Assembly: GCA_007376725.1 (NCBI GenBank)
Contig: VMGT01000010.1
Span: forward strand, 1-39,244
Reading direction: 5' to 3'
DNA from: Parcubacteria group bacterium Greene1014_15
Lineage (GTDB): Bacteria; Patescibacteriota; Minisyncoccia; Phycocordibacterales; VMGT01
Length of the DNA: 39,244 nt
Both the position numbers and the translations under genes were made by a program. Each line of letters begins with the position of its first letter. Positions within the stretch are counted from its first letter, which is position 1. The notes under the pieces were generated by a model. That model saw only the letters and a list, made by a program, of their open reading frames with translations. It was not told the DNA's origin and did not search any database. Shown here in pieces: positions 1 to 8,384 of the stretch.

Positions 1-1
1 A

Positions 2-1750
2 GAACCCGAGCTCGAAAAAATGTACAAAGAAGAAGCCACTGTCAAGGAAATCATTGATCTCGGTAAGAAACTTGAGGGATGCGTGCGGCATGTTTCCGTT
101 CATGCCGCCGGTGTCGTTATCGCTCCCACACCGCTCTCCGCATTTACGCCAACACAATTTGATCCGAAAGGCGGAAAGATCATCACACAATACGATATGC
201 ACGCAGTTGAAGACGCAGGACTCCTTAAATTTGATTTCCTTGGTATTCGCAATCTCTCAATCCTTGCCGATGCCGTCAAAATCGTTTTGCGCGAACACGG
301 AAAAGAGATCGATATTGAGAATATCCAACTCGATGACCAGAAAACATTCACCATGCTTTCAAAGGGAGAAACCATGGGACTATTTCAGCTCAATGGCACC
401 GGTATGACACGTTATCTCATCGAACTCAAACCATCGTCCATTCATGACATCAATGCCATGGTTGCTCTCTATCGTCCAGGGCCAATGGAATCTATCCCGA
501 GCTACATCGAACGGAAGCACAATACTTCTCTCGTTACCTATCTTGATCCGCGCATGAAAGACATTCTTTCACAATCATACGGCGTCATCACCTATCAGGA
601 CGATGTGCTTCTCATAGCAATCCATCTTGCGGGGTATTCGTGGCTTGAGGCAGACAATCTCCGTAAAGCAATGGGGAAAAAGATTCCAGCCGTCATGGAG
701 GCTGAAAAAGAAAAACTCACAGGGGGACTTATCAAACACGGCATGACCCCACAAAAAGCCGAACAACTCTGGCTCCTCATCGAACCGTTTGCCGCTTATG
801 GTTTTAATAAAAGTCACGCCGCAAGCTATGGCCGCGTTGCGTATCAAACTGCGTATATGAAAGCGAACTATCCCGTCGAGTATATGACTGCGGTCTTAAC
901 TGCAGACTCGGGCGATGTCGAAAAGGTCGCGGAAATTGTGGCGGAATGCAGACGCATGGGAATTCCCGTGCTGCCTCCCGATGTGAACGAAAGCTTCGGA
1001 CAATTCACGATCGTTGCCAGTAAAAGCACTGCGCCAAAAATTCGCTTTGGTCTCTTTACCATCAAAAATTTTGGTGAAGGTATCGGCAACATCATAATTG
1101 ACGAACGAGAGAAAAACGGAAAATATACTTCGCTCGCCAATTTTCTCGAGCGCATCAAAGACCGCAACTTGAATAAAAAATCTCTTGAGGCGCTTATTCA
1201 GTGCGGCGCACTCGACCACTTCGAGGAACGCGGTATCATGCTCGGCAATATGGATACGCTTCTCGCGTACAATAAAGAAACAGCAACCGGCGGCACACAG
1301 GTATCTCTCTTTGGAAGCCTTCCCGCAAGCATGATGCCAACACTGCACCTTGTGCCAACAGAGCCCATGCCGATACGCGAGAAACTCCGTTTAGAAAAAG
1401 AGCTCCTCGGCCTCTATATTTCCGGCCACCCTCTTGACACCTATCGAAAGACATTCGAAGGAAAAAAGACCAATCTCAAAATGCTCCGCGAGAAATCAAT
1501 GGAGGGCATGACTGTTGTTGCCTCCGGACTCGTCGGCAACGCAAAACAGATCTTCACCAAAAGGGGCGACAAGATGCTTTTCCTCACCGTCGAAGACTTA
1601 ACTGATAATTTAGAAGTTGTTATATTTCCGAAGGTCCTCTCCGAATTTGGCGAATTGCTCCAAGCAGAAAACTGCGTTTCTATCAAAGGTAAAATATCCA
1701 AACGTAATGGAACGCTCTCCATGATTGCGGAAGCCGTAAAGGCATTGTAG
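2..1750 (+). CDS. dnaE: DNA polymerase III alpha subunit, C-terminal part (5' end outside window)
   Basis: Replicative polymerase subunit that extends DNA at the fork. The frame is open from base 2, so the gene begins upstream of the window and about 582 residues are seen. Visible: KFDFLG near residue 78 of the fragment, the position of the third catalytic aspartate of the palm (family knowledge, E. coli Asp555); the fingers region, including YRPGPMESIPSYIERK and FAAYGFNKSHAASYG; a helix-hairpin-helix stretch around ALIQCGALDHF; and a C-terminal OB-fold (FLTVEDLTDNLEVVIFP). The N-terminal PHP domain and the first two catalytic aspartates lie outside. It ends in TAG. A 90-base gap precedes the next gene on the same strand. 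The family call is firm. Confidence 0.96.
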   Translation, partial: EPELEKMYKEEATVKEIIDLGKKLEGCVRHVSVHAAGVVIAPTPLSAFTPTQFDPKGGKIITQYDMHAVEDAGLLKFDFLGIRNLSILADAVKIVLREHGKEIDIENIQLDDQKTFTMLSKGETMGLFQLNGTGMTRYLIELKPSSIHDINAMVALYRPGPMESIPSYIERKHNTSLVTYLDPRMKDILSQSYGVITYQDDVLLIAIHLAGYSWLEADNLRKAMGKKIPAVMEAEKEKLTGGLIKHGMTPQKAEQLWLLIEPFAAYGFNKSHAASYGRVAYQTAYMKANYPVEYMTAVLTADSGDVEKVAEIVAECRRMGIPVLPPDVNESFGQFTIVASKSTAPKIRFGLFTIKNFGEGIGNIIIDEREKNGKYTSLANFLERIKDRNLNKKSLEALIQCGALDHFEERGIMLGNMDTLLAYNKETATGGTQVSLFGSLPASMMPTLHLVPTEPMPIREKLRLEKELLGLYISGHPLDTYRKTFEGKKTNLKMLREKSMEGMTVVASGLVGNAKQIFTKRGDKMLFLTVEDLTDNLEVVIFPKVLSEFGELLQAENCVSIKGKISKRNGTLSMIAEAVKAL

Positions 1751-1839
1751 TTTTATCATTTGCAAAAAAAAAGAAATCGGGCCATTATGCTGGTGGAACA
1801 TGTCGCATCAGCCAACACCTCTCTTACAAGGAGTAACCT

Positions 1840-2916
1840 GTGGCCAAAGCAAAGAACCCGACACATTTTGACAATCACGAGGCCGTGATTGACCTTTATT
1901 ACCCGCCTACCAATCTACCAGGAGTTATCAGTATCCACAACTCTCTGCGCGGCCCTGCCACAGGCGGAACTCGTCTGTGGAAATATCGCACAAAAAACTC
2001 AGTGATCGCGGACGCAAACGACCTCGCGCGCACGATGACATACAAATGTGCCATCCATGAACTTGACCATGGTGGGGGCAAAACGGTTTTCAACCGCGAT
2101 CCGAAAATTGGCCTTACCCCAGAGGAACTTCAGTGGTACGCCGAGGAAATAAATAAACTTGAGGGCCGTTTTTGGACCGGGGAAGACATCGGCTTCACTG
2201 TTGACTATGTGAACCAGATGTCGCGGTATACGAAATATGTCACAGGAAAATCGAAAGAGTTCGGCGGTGGGGGCGATCCATCTTTGCGCACCGCAGAGGG
2301 TTTGATGCATGCTATACACGCATGTCTGACATACAAAAATCTGTCGCACTATGATCTCTTCGCACATTGGTTCGTCGTTCAGGGAGCCGGCAAGGTTGGC
2401 TTTCCTTTGATCAAAAAACTTATTGAACAAAACGCGATGGTATTTTTCTGTGACACAGACAAGGAACGTGCCGCGTTTGTACAGCAAGCTTGCCCAGAGG
2501 CTACCGCCATTGATCCGAGCTCCATTTTCGAGTACGAAATCGATTTTTTTGTCCCCTGTGGAAAGGGCGGCACGGTAAACCGCGAGACAATTCCCCGCAT
2601 CGCAAAAACAGGGTGTCAATTCATAGTCCCCTCGGCAAATAATGTCCTTGGCAATTCTGCAAAAGACGCAAGGATGTTGCAACGATTCAACATCTTGCTT
2701 GCGCCGGACTACGTCGTCAATGGCGGCGGCATAATCAACATCGCATCGGAAATGCTCCCCGGCGGCTATAATGACCTCTGGGCAAAAGAAAAAACGCAAA
2801 ACATTTTTAACCTTCTGCTTTGCATTTTTGCCGAAGCAGAAAAGTCTGGCATGACCACGGTCGAGGTTGCTGACAACATTGCACGTTCACATTTGTTACG
2901 AAACAAGATTGCATAG
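1840..2916 (+). CDS. Leucine/phenylalanine/valine-type amino acid dehydrogenase
   Basis: Glu/Leu/Phe/Val dehydrogenase superfamily: NAD-dependent reversible oxidative deamination of an amino acid to its 2-oxo acid and ammonia. The GTG start is set by an AAGGAG Shine-Dalgarno at 1828-1833. Substrate-site residues sit almost exactly where leucine dehydrogenases have them: Lys69 in MTYKCA, catalytic Lys81 in HGGGKTV, Asp116 in TGEDIG. The Rossmann motif GAGKVG is at 182-187 with an acidic residue ending the next strand (Asp205), which favours NAD over NADP. At 358 residues it matches the short Leu/Phe/Val group, not the longer GDH group. The substrate cannot be fixed from sequence alone. Its TAG stop overlaps the ribosome site of the next gene. 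Confidence 0.88.
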   Translation: MAKAKNPTHFDNHEAVIDLYYPPTNLPGVISIHNSLRGPATGGTRLWKYRTKNSVIADANDLARTMTYKCAIHELDHGGGKTVFNRDPKIGLTPEELQWYAEEINKLEGRFWTGEDIGFTVDYVNQMSRYTKYVTGKSKEFGGGGDPSLRTAEGLMHAIHACLTYKNLSHYDLFAHWFVVQGAGKVGFPLIKKLIEQNAMVFFCDTDKERAAFVQQACPEATAIDPSSIFEYEIDFFVPCGKGGTVNRETIPRIAKTGCQFIVPSANNVLGNSAKDARMLQRFNILLAPDYVVNGGGIINIASEMLPGGYNDLWAKEKTQNIFNLLLCIFAEAEKSGMTTVEVADNIARSHLLRNKIA

Positions 2917-2925
2917 GAGTCTAGT

Positions 2926-3243
2926 ATGCTCGGAAGTGCATTAACAATTCTCTCAGGAACTCTTGCGTTCACGGTGATCTTGCTCGAAAGCACGCTCGTT
3001 AAAGTTGGCGAACGTGCAACATGGCAAGGGTATCTTTTTAGAGGCGTGCTCTTTCCTTTATTGTTGTTCGCCAGTACTGCAACCATGCTGCGCGCAATAA
3101 TTTCGGAAGGGCCTTCACGGGACCATGTTTTTGGCCTGCTCTTTGGCACAGTTTTTGTCGCTGTGATTTGGCCAATTATGTATACATATCAATGTAGACA
3201 GTACCGGCGTCAATCGCCAACTCGATCTGCCTTGCTTGAGTAA
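2926..3243 (+). CDS. Small membrane protein, three predicted TM helices, unknown function
   Basis: A 105-residue protein that I do not recognise. Hydrophobic segments at about residues 3-24, 36-57 and 66-87 are followed by a basic, polar C-terminus (CRQYRRQSPTRS), so it is probably an inner-membrane protein with a cytoplasmic tail. A TAGGAG ribosome site at 2914-2919 overlaps the stop of the dehydrogenase gene, 9 bases from this stop to the ATG, so the two are co-transcribed and probably translationally coupled. The stop codon TAA at 3241-3243 is also the left target-site copy of the palindromic element that starts at 3244. Confidence 0.72.
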   Translation: MLGSALTILSGTLAFTVILLESTLVKVGERATWQGYLFRGVLFPLLLFASTATMLRAIISEGPSRDHVFGLLFGTVFVAVIWPIMYTYQCRQYRRQSPTRSALLE

Positions 3244-3423
3244 GGGCTCGTTAAAAAATTAATTCCCAAAGATCGCGTGCAATGCGCGGTCAGATACGAC
3301 TTGGCGCGGAATGAGCGAAACCCGAGTTGTATTCCGATACAACGAGTGGTTTTGCGAGTGAGCACGAGTCGTAGATGACTGCGCAGTGTGTGCGAGATTG
3401 GGAAGTTATTTTTTAACGAGCCC
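3244..3423. mobile_element. 180-bp palindromic MITE-like element with TAA target duplication
   Basis: The ends are inverted copies of GGGCTCGTTAAAAAAT and the whole 180 bp folds as one imperfect hairpin: CGCGTGCAATGCGCGGTC on the left faces GACTGCGCAGTGTGTGCG on the right. The element is flanked by TAA at 3241-3243 and TAA at 3424-3426, a three-base TNA-type duplication typical of several IS5-family subgroups. It has no internal ORF. I infer a non-autonomous miniature transposon. It landed exactly on the stop codon of the preceding gene, and the duplication preserved that stop. Confidence 0.75.
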
Positions 3424-3430
3424 TAAGAAC

Positions 3431-3461
3431 CGCCCCCACTCTCTTTTTGAGAGCGGGGGCG
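3431..3461 (+). terminator. GC-rich hairpin between the dehydrogenase operon and thrS
   Basis: CGCCCCCACTCTC (3431-3443) pairs with GAGAGCGGGGGCG (3449-3461) across a TTTTT loop, with one bulged base. No U-tract follows on the plus strand, so it is a weak intrinsic terminator at best; it could also act in the thrS leader. No T-box sequence features were recognised. Confidence 0.4.
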
Positions 3462-3504
3462 ACTACGTTACTTTACTTTGTATATCCCACTCGCTTATGG
3501 TTAA

Positions 3505-5268
3505 ATGAGATTTACTTTTGTACCTATGAAAAAAGACATCCCCATCGAGCATATCCGCCATTCACTTGCTCATCTCCTTGCGGCAGCAGTCTTAGAGCTG
3601 TGGCCGGATGCAAAGCGAACCATCGGGCCGGCTATTGCAGACGGTTTTTATTATGACTTCGAATTCTCTTCCCCTATTGGCGACAATGATCTCCCAAAGA
3701 TTGAAAAGCAGATGCGAAAAATTCTGCCGACATGGAAAGAATTCTCACAGAGAGAAGTTTCAGCCGAGGAAGCAAGGAAAATATTTTCAGGCAATCAGTA
3801 TAAGCTTGAACTCATAGACGACATCGAAAAGCTCGGGGAGAAAATCACTATATATATATCGGGTACCTACGAAGACCTTTGCCGCGGGGGGCACGTCGAG
3901 AATGCGCACGCTATCAAGGCAGACGCTTTTACGCTCTCTCGCACGGCAGGCGCGTACTGGCGCGGAAATGAAAAAAACACAATGCTCACGCGCATATATG
4001 GTTTAGCATTTGCAAGCAAAGAAGAATTGCAGAAACATCTCACCATGCTCGAAGAAGCAAGGAAACGCGATCATAAAAAGTTGGGAAAAGAACTTGATCT
4101 GTTTACTTTCTCCGATCTTGTTGGTCCGGGGCTTCCCCTCTGGACACCGAAGGGCACACTTCTCCGACATACACTCGACGAATTCGTGTGGAGCTTGAGA
4201 AAATCGCGTGGTTACCAGCGCGTAGAAATTCCACACATTACAAAAAAAGACCTGTACGAAAAGAGTGGCCACTGGAGCAAGTTCAAAGACGAGCTTTTTC
4301 GAATCACCACGCGCGAAGATCATCTCTTTGCAATGAAGCCCATGAACTGTCCACATCATATACAAATTTATGATCGCAAGACACAAAGCTACCGCGAACT
4401 CCCGCAGCGATATGCAAATACAACGATGTGCTATCGCGACGAACAATCAGGAGAACTTTCGGGACTTTCCCGAGTACGGGCATTTACACAAGACGACGCG
4501 CATGTCTTCTGCAGATACAATCAAGTAAAAGAAGAGGTTTTCAAAGTTTGGGACATCATTACCGAATTTTATTCGGCATGCGGTTTTACGCTCTCCCCAC
4601 GCCTCTCTCTCCACGACCCGAAACATCCTGAAAAATACATGGGGGGATCTCTCGTATGGGACAGAGCTGAAAACGACCTGCGTGCGATCGTCAAAGAACG
4701 CGGCGAAGTAACTATTGAAGCGCCCGGCGAAGCTGCATTCTATGGACCAAAAATAGATTTTATGTCGCATGATTCAATTGGACGGCAGTGGCAGCTTGCA
4801 ACAATCCAACTCGACATGAGCCAGCCCGAAAGTTTTGATCTCACGTGTATCAATGAAAAAGGAGAGAAGGAACGAATCGTCATGATCCATGCTGCGATCA
4901 TGGGTTCGATCGAGAGGTTTCTGTCGGTATATATTGAACATTGTGCCGGAGCTTTTCCTCTCTGGCTCGCGCCCGTACAAGTGAAAGTGCTCCCTATTGG
5001 CGATGCCCAGCTCAACTATGCAAAAGGCATACATGCAACACTTTCGCAGCAAGGCATTCGCACCGAACTCGACGATGCAAATGAAACACTCGGCAAAAAA
5101 ATCCGCACAGCAAAACTCGAAAAAGTTCCCTACTTCCTTGTCCTCGGCAATCAAGAACTCGCCTCGCGCACCATCACACTCGAGAGCCGCGACCGGGGCA
5201 ACCAAGGCACCCTCTCGCTCGACGCCCTCACCGATCGCCTCGGGGAAGAGATTCAGCTGAAAAAATAA
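3505..5268 (+). CDS. thrS: Threonyl-tRNA synthetase lacking the TGS domain
   Basis: Charges tRNA-Thr. It is 587 residues, against about 640 for the usual bacterial enzyme, because the N-terminal TGS domain is missing and the protein starts in the editing domain. The editing-site ligands are present: His19 and His23 (HSLAH) and Cys126/His130 (CRGGH). Catalytic zinc ligands by family alignment are Cys282 (MNCPHH), His333 (DDAHVFC) and His462 (MIHAAIMGS). Class II motif 2 (YRDEQSGEL) and motif 3 (GSIERF) are clear, and an anticodon-binding domain follows (LAPVQVKVLPI onward). An in-frame ATG at 3526 (MKKDIPIEHIRHS) is an equally good start; neither has a clear Shine-Dalgarno. Confidence 0.95.
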   Translation: MRFTFVPMKKDIPIEHIRHSLAHLLAAAVLELWPDAKRTIGPAIADGFYYDFEFSSPIGDNDLPKIEKQMRKILPTWKEFSQREVSAEEARKIFSGNQYKLELIDDIEKLGEKITIYISGTYEDLCRGGHVENAHAIKADAFTLSRTAGAYWRGNEKNTMLTRIYGLAFASKEELQKHLTMLEEARKRDHKKLGKELDLFTFSDLVGPGLPLWTPKGTLLRHTLDEFVWSLRKSRGYQRVEIPHITKKDLYEKSGHWSKFKDELFRITTREDHLFAMKPMNCPHHIQIYDRKTQSYRELPQRYANTTMCYRDEQSGELSGLSRVRAFTQDDAHVFCRYNQVKEEVFKVWDIITEFYSACGFTLSPRLSLHDPKHPEKYMGGSLVWDRAENDLRAIVKERGEVTIEAPGEAAFYGPKIDFMSHDSIGRQWQLATIQLDMSQPESFDLTCINEKGEKERIVMIHAAIMGSIERFLSVYIEHCAGAFPLWLAPVQVKVLPIGDAQLNYAKGIHATLSQQGIRTELDDANETLGKKIRTAKLEKVPYFLVLGNQELASRTITLESRDRGNQGTLSLDALTDRLGEEIQLKK

Positions 5269-5305
5269 GTTCGTCAAAAAAACAATCACTGATCGTCAGC
5301 AACAA

Positions 5306-5475
5306 TATATACTGTGAATTACGAAATGCCAAAATCCACCCCGCCCCTCCTTTGCAAAGGAGGGAGTTCACATCCCCCTTGCTCTCCCTTTACAAAGGGG
5401 GAAATTCTTCAAGCTCCTCCCTTTGAAAAGGGAGGGTGGGAGGGATTTCTGACAGTTTCGTAATTCAAAGTATAT
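5306..5475. repeat. Palindromic element with internal CCCTCC/GGAGGG hairpins
   Basis: The outer arms are near-perfect inverted copies (about 5307-5327, tatatactgtgaattacg, against 5457-5475). Inside are three short hairpins of one type: CCCTCCTTTGCAAAGGAGGG, CTCCCTTTACAAAGGGGG and CTCCCTTTGAAAAGGGAGG. It fills the space between the convergent thrS and SurA-like genes and has no coding content. A degenerate partial relative lies at 32325-32360. It is probably a dispersed genomic repeat; its mobility is inferred. Confidence 0.6.
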
Positions 5476-5502
5476 ACAGCAGACAACAACCGGGACTGCA
5501 AC

Positions 5503-5526
5503 AAAAAGCGCCTTTCGGCGCTTTTT
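5503..5526. terminator. Bidirectional intrinsic terminator between convergent genes
   Basis: AAAAAGCGCC (5503-5512), loop TTTC, GGCGCTTTTT (5517-5526). The GC stem with A and T tracts on both sides lets it end thrS transcription on the plus strand and the gyrB-foldase operon on the minus strand. Confidence 0.85.
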
Positions 5527-5532
5527 TGAGTT

Positions 5533-6219
5533 CTACTTATTGTAGTTTCCGAAATACTTGATCTTTGCCTGTTCCCGCAGACCGGAAATCAAGGTCTCTG
5601 CCTCCGTATTGAGTTTTGTCCCCTTGATTTGTTCGCTTATCTGCGCTTTGGTCTCTTCCTCCTTGCCTTTTACGAGCTTGATCTTGTTTTCTTTTATAAA
5701 TGCCGCCACCTCTTCATCAGTCACCGTTATCTTATCGGCAATCAATTTTTCAAGTTTCATTTCAAGTTCCACTTGCTCGCGCAATGATTCTTCGGTCAGG
5801 CCTTGTGCAGCAAGCAAGGCCGCAAGAGTTCCTCCCTGCTCAACAATCCGATCTGCCAAAACTTTGATTTTTGCCGAGGTCTCTTCATCTGGAACTGTAA
5901 TATCCTGCTTTTTCGCTTCATCAAGAATCAGCCGCTGCGTAATAAGCATATCGAGCACCTGCTTGCCATTCTTTTTTTCAAGTTCACGAACTACTTCCGA
6001 GCGGCTGATAAAACTTCCGTTTACCGATGCCGCTACAAAATAGCCTTTGAGTACAAACAAAACAACGCCCACAAGAACAATAATAACTCCGATGGCAATG
6101 ATTTTTTTTGATCGTTTCTTGGTCTCTCCATACTCACCATAACCGTGGTCATTGTTCGTATTTTCATGAGTTCCATACATGTGCTTTTCTTCGTGCGTGT
6201 GTGTAATTTGATTTTCCAT
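5533..6219 (-). CDS. Membrane-anchored SurA-N-like foldase/chaperone
   Basis: 228 residues. A His/Glu-rich cytoplasmic start of about 35 residues is followed by one TM helix (about 39-60, IIAIGVIIVLVGVVLFVL) and an extracytoplasmic part. The motif VNGSFISRSEVVRELE, the following VLDMLITQRLILDEAKK and the alpha-helical remainder are the pattern of SurA/PrsA N-terminal chaperone domains. No parvulin PPIase domain is visible, so it probably binds exported polypeptides without isomerase activity. The start lies 4 bases after the gyrB stop, so it is in the gyrB operon. In short it is a SurA_N-type protein; its exact substrate is unknown. Confidence 0.72.
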   Translation of the reverse strand: MENQITHTHEEKHMYGTHENTNNDHGYGEYGETKKRSKKIIAIGVIIVLVGVVLFVLKGYFVAASVNGSFISRSEVVRELEKKNGKQVLDMLITQRLILDEAKKQDITVPDEETSAKIKVLADRIVEQGGTLAALLAAQGLTEESLREQVELEMKLEKLIADKITVTDEEVAAFIKENKIKLVKGKEEETKAQISEQIKGTKLNTEAETLISGLREQAKIKYFGNYNK

Positions 6220-6223
6220 GTAA

Positions 6224-8284
6224 TTAAATATCTACGTTTGCAGCCTTAGCATTAGATTGAATAAATGATTTCCGTGCAACAACATCCGTCCCCATAAGAA
6301 TGTCAAACACTTTGTCCGCTTCCTGTGCATCTTCGACCGTCACTTTTTTAATAATGCGACGAGCAGGGTCCATGGTCGTTTCCCAAAGCTCTTCGGCGCT
6401 CATTTCTCCAAGACCTTTGTATCGCTGCACACTGATCTTCTGTTTTTTTTCTTTGCTCTCCGTCTCTGCCTCTTCTTCCTCCACAGGCGCTTCTTCTTCA
6501 GCAGACTCAACCTCTTCGGCAAGTGCAGCATCTTTTCCGAGATATTGTATCTTTTCCTCGTCAGAATACAAATACACCACCTCTTTCCCCTTTTTCACTT
6601 TATACAACGGAGATACCGCAATGTAAATATGGCCGTCCTCGATAAGCTGTTTGAAGTAGCGATAGAAGAACGTCAGATAGAGCGTCTTGATATGCGAACC
6701 GTCAACATCCGCATCGGCCATAATCACGAGCTTGCCATAGCGAAGTTTTGCCATATTGAACTCATCGCCAATACCCGCTCCGATCGCTATGACGAGTGCA
6801 CGAAATTTATCAGATGAGAGCACCTTGTCAAGTCGCGCCCGCTCCACATTGAGCACCTTCCCAAAAAGCGGAAGAATTGCCTGTGTGCGCCGATCCCGCG
6901 CCATTTTTGCCGAGCCTCCGGCGCTGTCGCCTTCCACAATATAGAGTTCCGTTTCTTCGACGTCATCACTCTGGCAATCTGCGAGCTTGCCGGGAAGTGT
7001 CATGCCTTCAAGCGCACCTTTGCGGAGCACGCTGTCCTTTGCAGCTTTCGCAGCTTTGCGCGCCTTGAGCGCAAGAACGGTTTTATTCACCATCATCCGC
7101 GCATCTTCCGGATTTTCTTCAAGAAATGCAGCGAGCGATTCGCCGAATACGTTCTCAACAGCGCCGCGCGCTTCAACGCTCCCCAGTTTATCTTTCGTCT
7201 GACCTTCAAACTGTACCTCACGGAGCTTTACTGAAATCACCGCCGTTATGCCTTCAAGAACATCATCGCCTGTAAAATTTTCTTCTTTTTCTTTAAGAAT
7301 ATTTGCTTTGCGCGCGTATGTATTAAGCGTGCGCGTGAGCGCCGTCTTAAAACCGGTCAGATGCGTACCACCACCCGGATTAAATGTATTATTCGCAAAT
7401 GCAAGGATGCGCGATGAGATATCATCAATATACTGCAACGCAACCTCAATCGATTCCACACCCATCTCAACCGCCGGTTTTTCAACATAAAAAACATTTT
7501 TGTGCACCGGCTTCTCTGTTTGATTCAGAAACTTTACGAGTGATATAAGACCTCCTTCGAAATAGAACGTCATGCTCGGAATGTCGAGCTTGAGATCCTT
7601 AATGTAAAGAGATGCACTCGGATCGATCTTGTCGCTGTAGTTGCGTGCATCAATAATCGTCACACGCATACCGCGAACAAGATATGCCTGTTGGCGCAAA
7701 CGCGACACGATCTTTTCAAAATCAAAAACAACTTCTTCAAAAATAGAGTCGTCGGGCGTAAACATCACTACCGTGCCGCGCAGTTTCGACGGACCGATAC
7801 GCTTTACTTTTGCCTGCGGCTTACCCCGCTTGTATTCCTGAATAAATTGCCCGCCATCGCGATACACAACAGCGCAGGCATAATTTGAGAGCGCGTTCGC
7901 GACAGAAATACCAACACCATGCAAGCCTCCCGAGACCGTGTATCCTTCGCCTCCAAACTTGCCGCCAGCATGAAGCGTTGTCATGATCGTCTCGAGCGCA
8001 GATACTTTTGTCTGTGGGTGCATGTCGACAGGAATGCCGCGGCCATTGTCTGCAACACGTATCAAATTATTCGGAAGAAGCACGACTTCGATATCGTCGG
8101 CATGTCCCGCCATCGCTTCGTCGCGCGCATTATCGAACGCCTCCCAGATCAGGTGATGCAGCCCTTCCGGGCCCGTCGTGCCGATATACATGCCGGGGCG
8201 CTTGCGTACAGGCTCAAGACCCTCAAGGACAGTGATATCCTGAGCGCTATAACTTCCCTTTTTTACGGATTTTTTTGCCGCCAT
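6224..8284 (-). CDS. gyrB: DNA gyrase subunit B (type IIA topoisomerase ATPase subunit)
   Basis: ATPase subunit that drives negative supercoiling with GyrA. GHKL domain: Glu48 in LIWEAFDNARDEA, GRGIP (81-85) and GGLHGVG (119-125). Transducer: QTKDKLGS near 362-369. TOPRIM: EGDSAGG (451-457) and the metal-binding DADVDG (524-529). C-terminal gyrB signature: RYKGLGEM (621-628). An acidic, low-complexity stretch at about 588-612 (repeated E with A and S) sits just before that signature and is unusual. ParE cannot be fully excluded without gyrA/parC context, but the end of the protein (RKSFIQSNA) is gyrB-like. First gene of the operon with the SurA-like gene. Confidence 0.93.
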   Translation of the reverse strand: MAAKKSVKKGSYSAQDITVLEGLEPVRKRPGMYIGTTGPEGLHHLIWEAFDNARDEAMAGHADDIEVVLLPNNLIRVADNGRGIPVDMHPQTKVSALETIMTTLHAGGKFGGEGYTVSGGLHGVGISVANALSNYACAVVYRDGGQFIQEYKRGKPQAKVKRIGPSKLRGTVVMFTPDDSIFEEVVFDFEKIVSRLRQQAYLVRGMRVTIIDARNYSDKIDPSASLYIKDLKLDIPSMTFYFEGGLISLVKFLNQTEKPVHKNVFYVEKPAVEMGVESIEVALQYIDDISSRILAFANNTFNPGGGTHLTGFKTALTRTLNTYARKANILKEKEENFTGDDVLEGITAVISVKLREVQFEGQTKDKLGSVEARGAVENVFGESLAAFLEENPEDARMMVNKTVLALKARKAAKAAKDSVLRKGALEGMTLPGKLADCQSDDVEETELYIVEGDSAGGSAKMARDRRTQAILPLFGKVLNVERARLDKVLSSDKFRALVIAIGAGIGDEFNMAKLRYGKLVIMADADVDGSHIKTLYLTFFYRYFKQLIEDGHIYIAVSPLYKVKKGKEVVYLYSDEEKIQYLGKDAALAEEVESAEEEAPVEEEEAETESKEKKQKISVQRYKGLGEMSAEELWETTMDPARRIIKKVTVEDAQEADKVFDILMGTDVVARKSFIQSNAKAANVDI

Positions 8285-8304
8285 ATAGTGATTAACTCAA
8301 ACAA

Positions 8305-8344
8305 AAAGGCGCTAAAATGGCCTTTGAAATGTGCCTGCAGTATA
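8305..8344 (-). promoter_or_regulatory. gyrB promoter (extended -10) and leader hairpin
   Basis: On the minus strand TGTGCTATACT gives an extended -10 (TATACT complement at 8339-8344) with only a weak -35 (TTCCCT) 17 bases upstream. Downstream, AAAGGC and GCCTTT (8320-8325 and 8305-8310) can pair across a nine-base loop, followed by TT: a small terminator-like hairpin in the leader. The same TGTGCTA core recurs ahead of fba and gap. Confidence 0.5.
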
Positions 8345-8384
8345 GCACAAAATACCCTGTCAGGGAAACAGAAAAGTGGATAAT

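Noticed and set aside
1760-1791. Promoter before the amino acid dehydrogenase (TTGCAA ... TATGCT)
   Set aside because: Spacing of 18-20 bases to a poor hexamer; not convincing enough to list as a feature.
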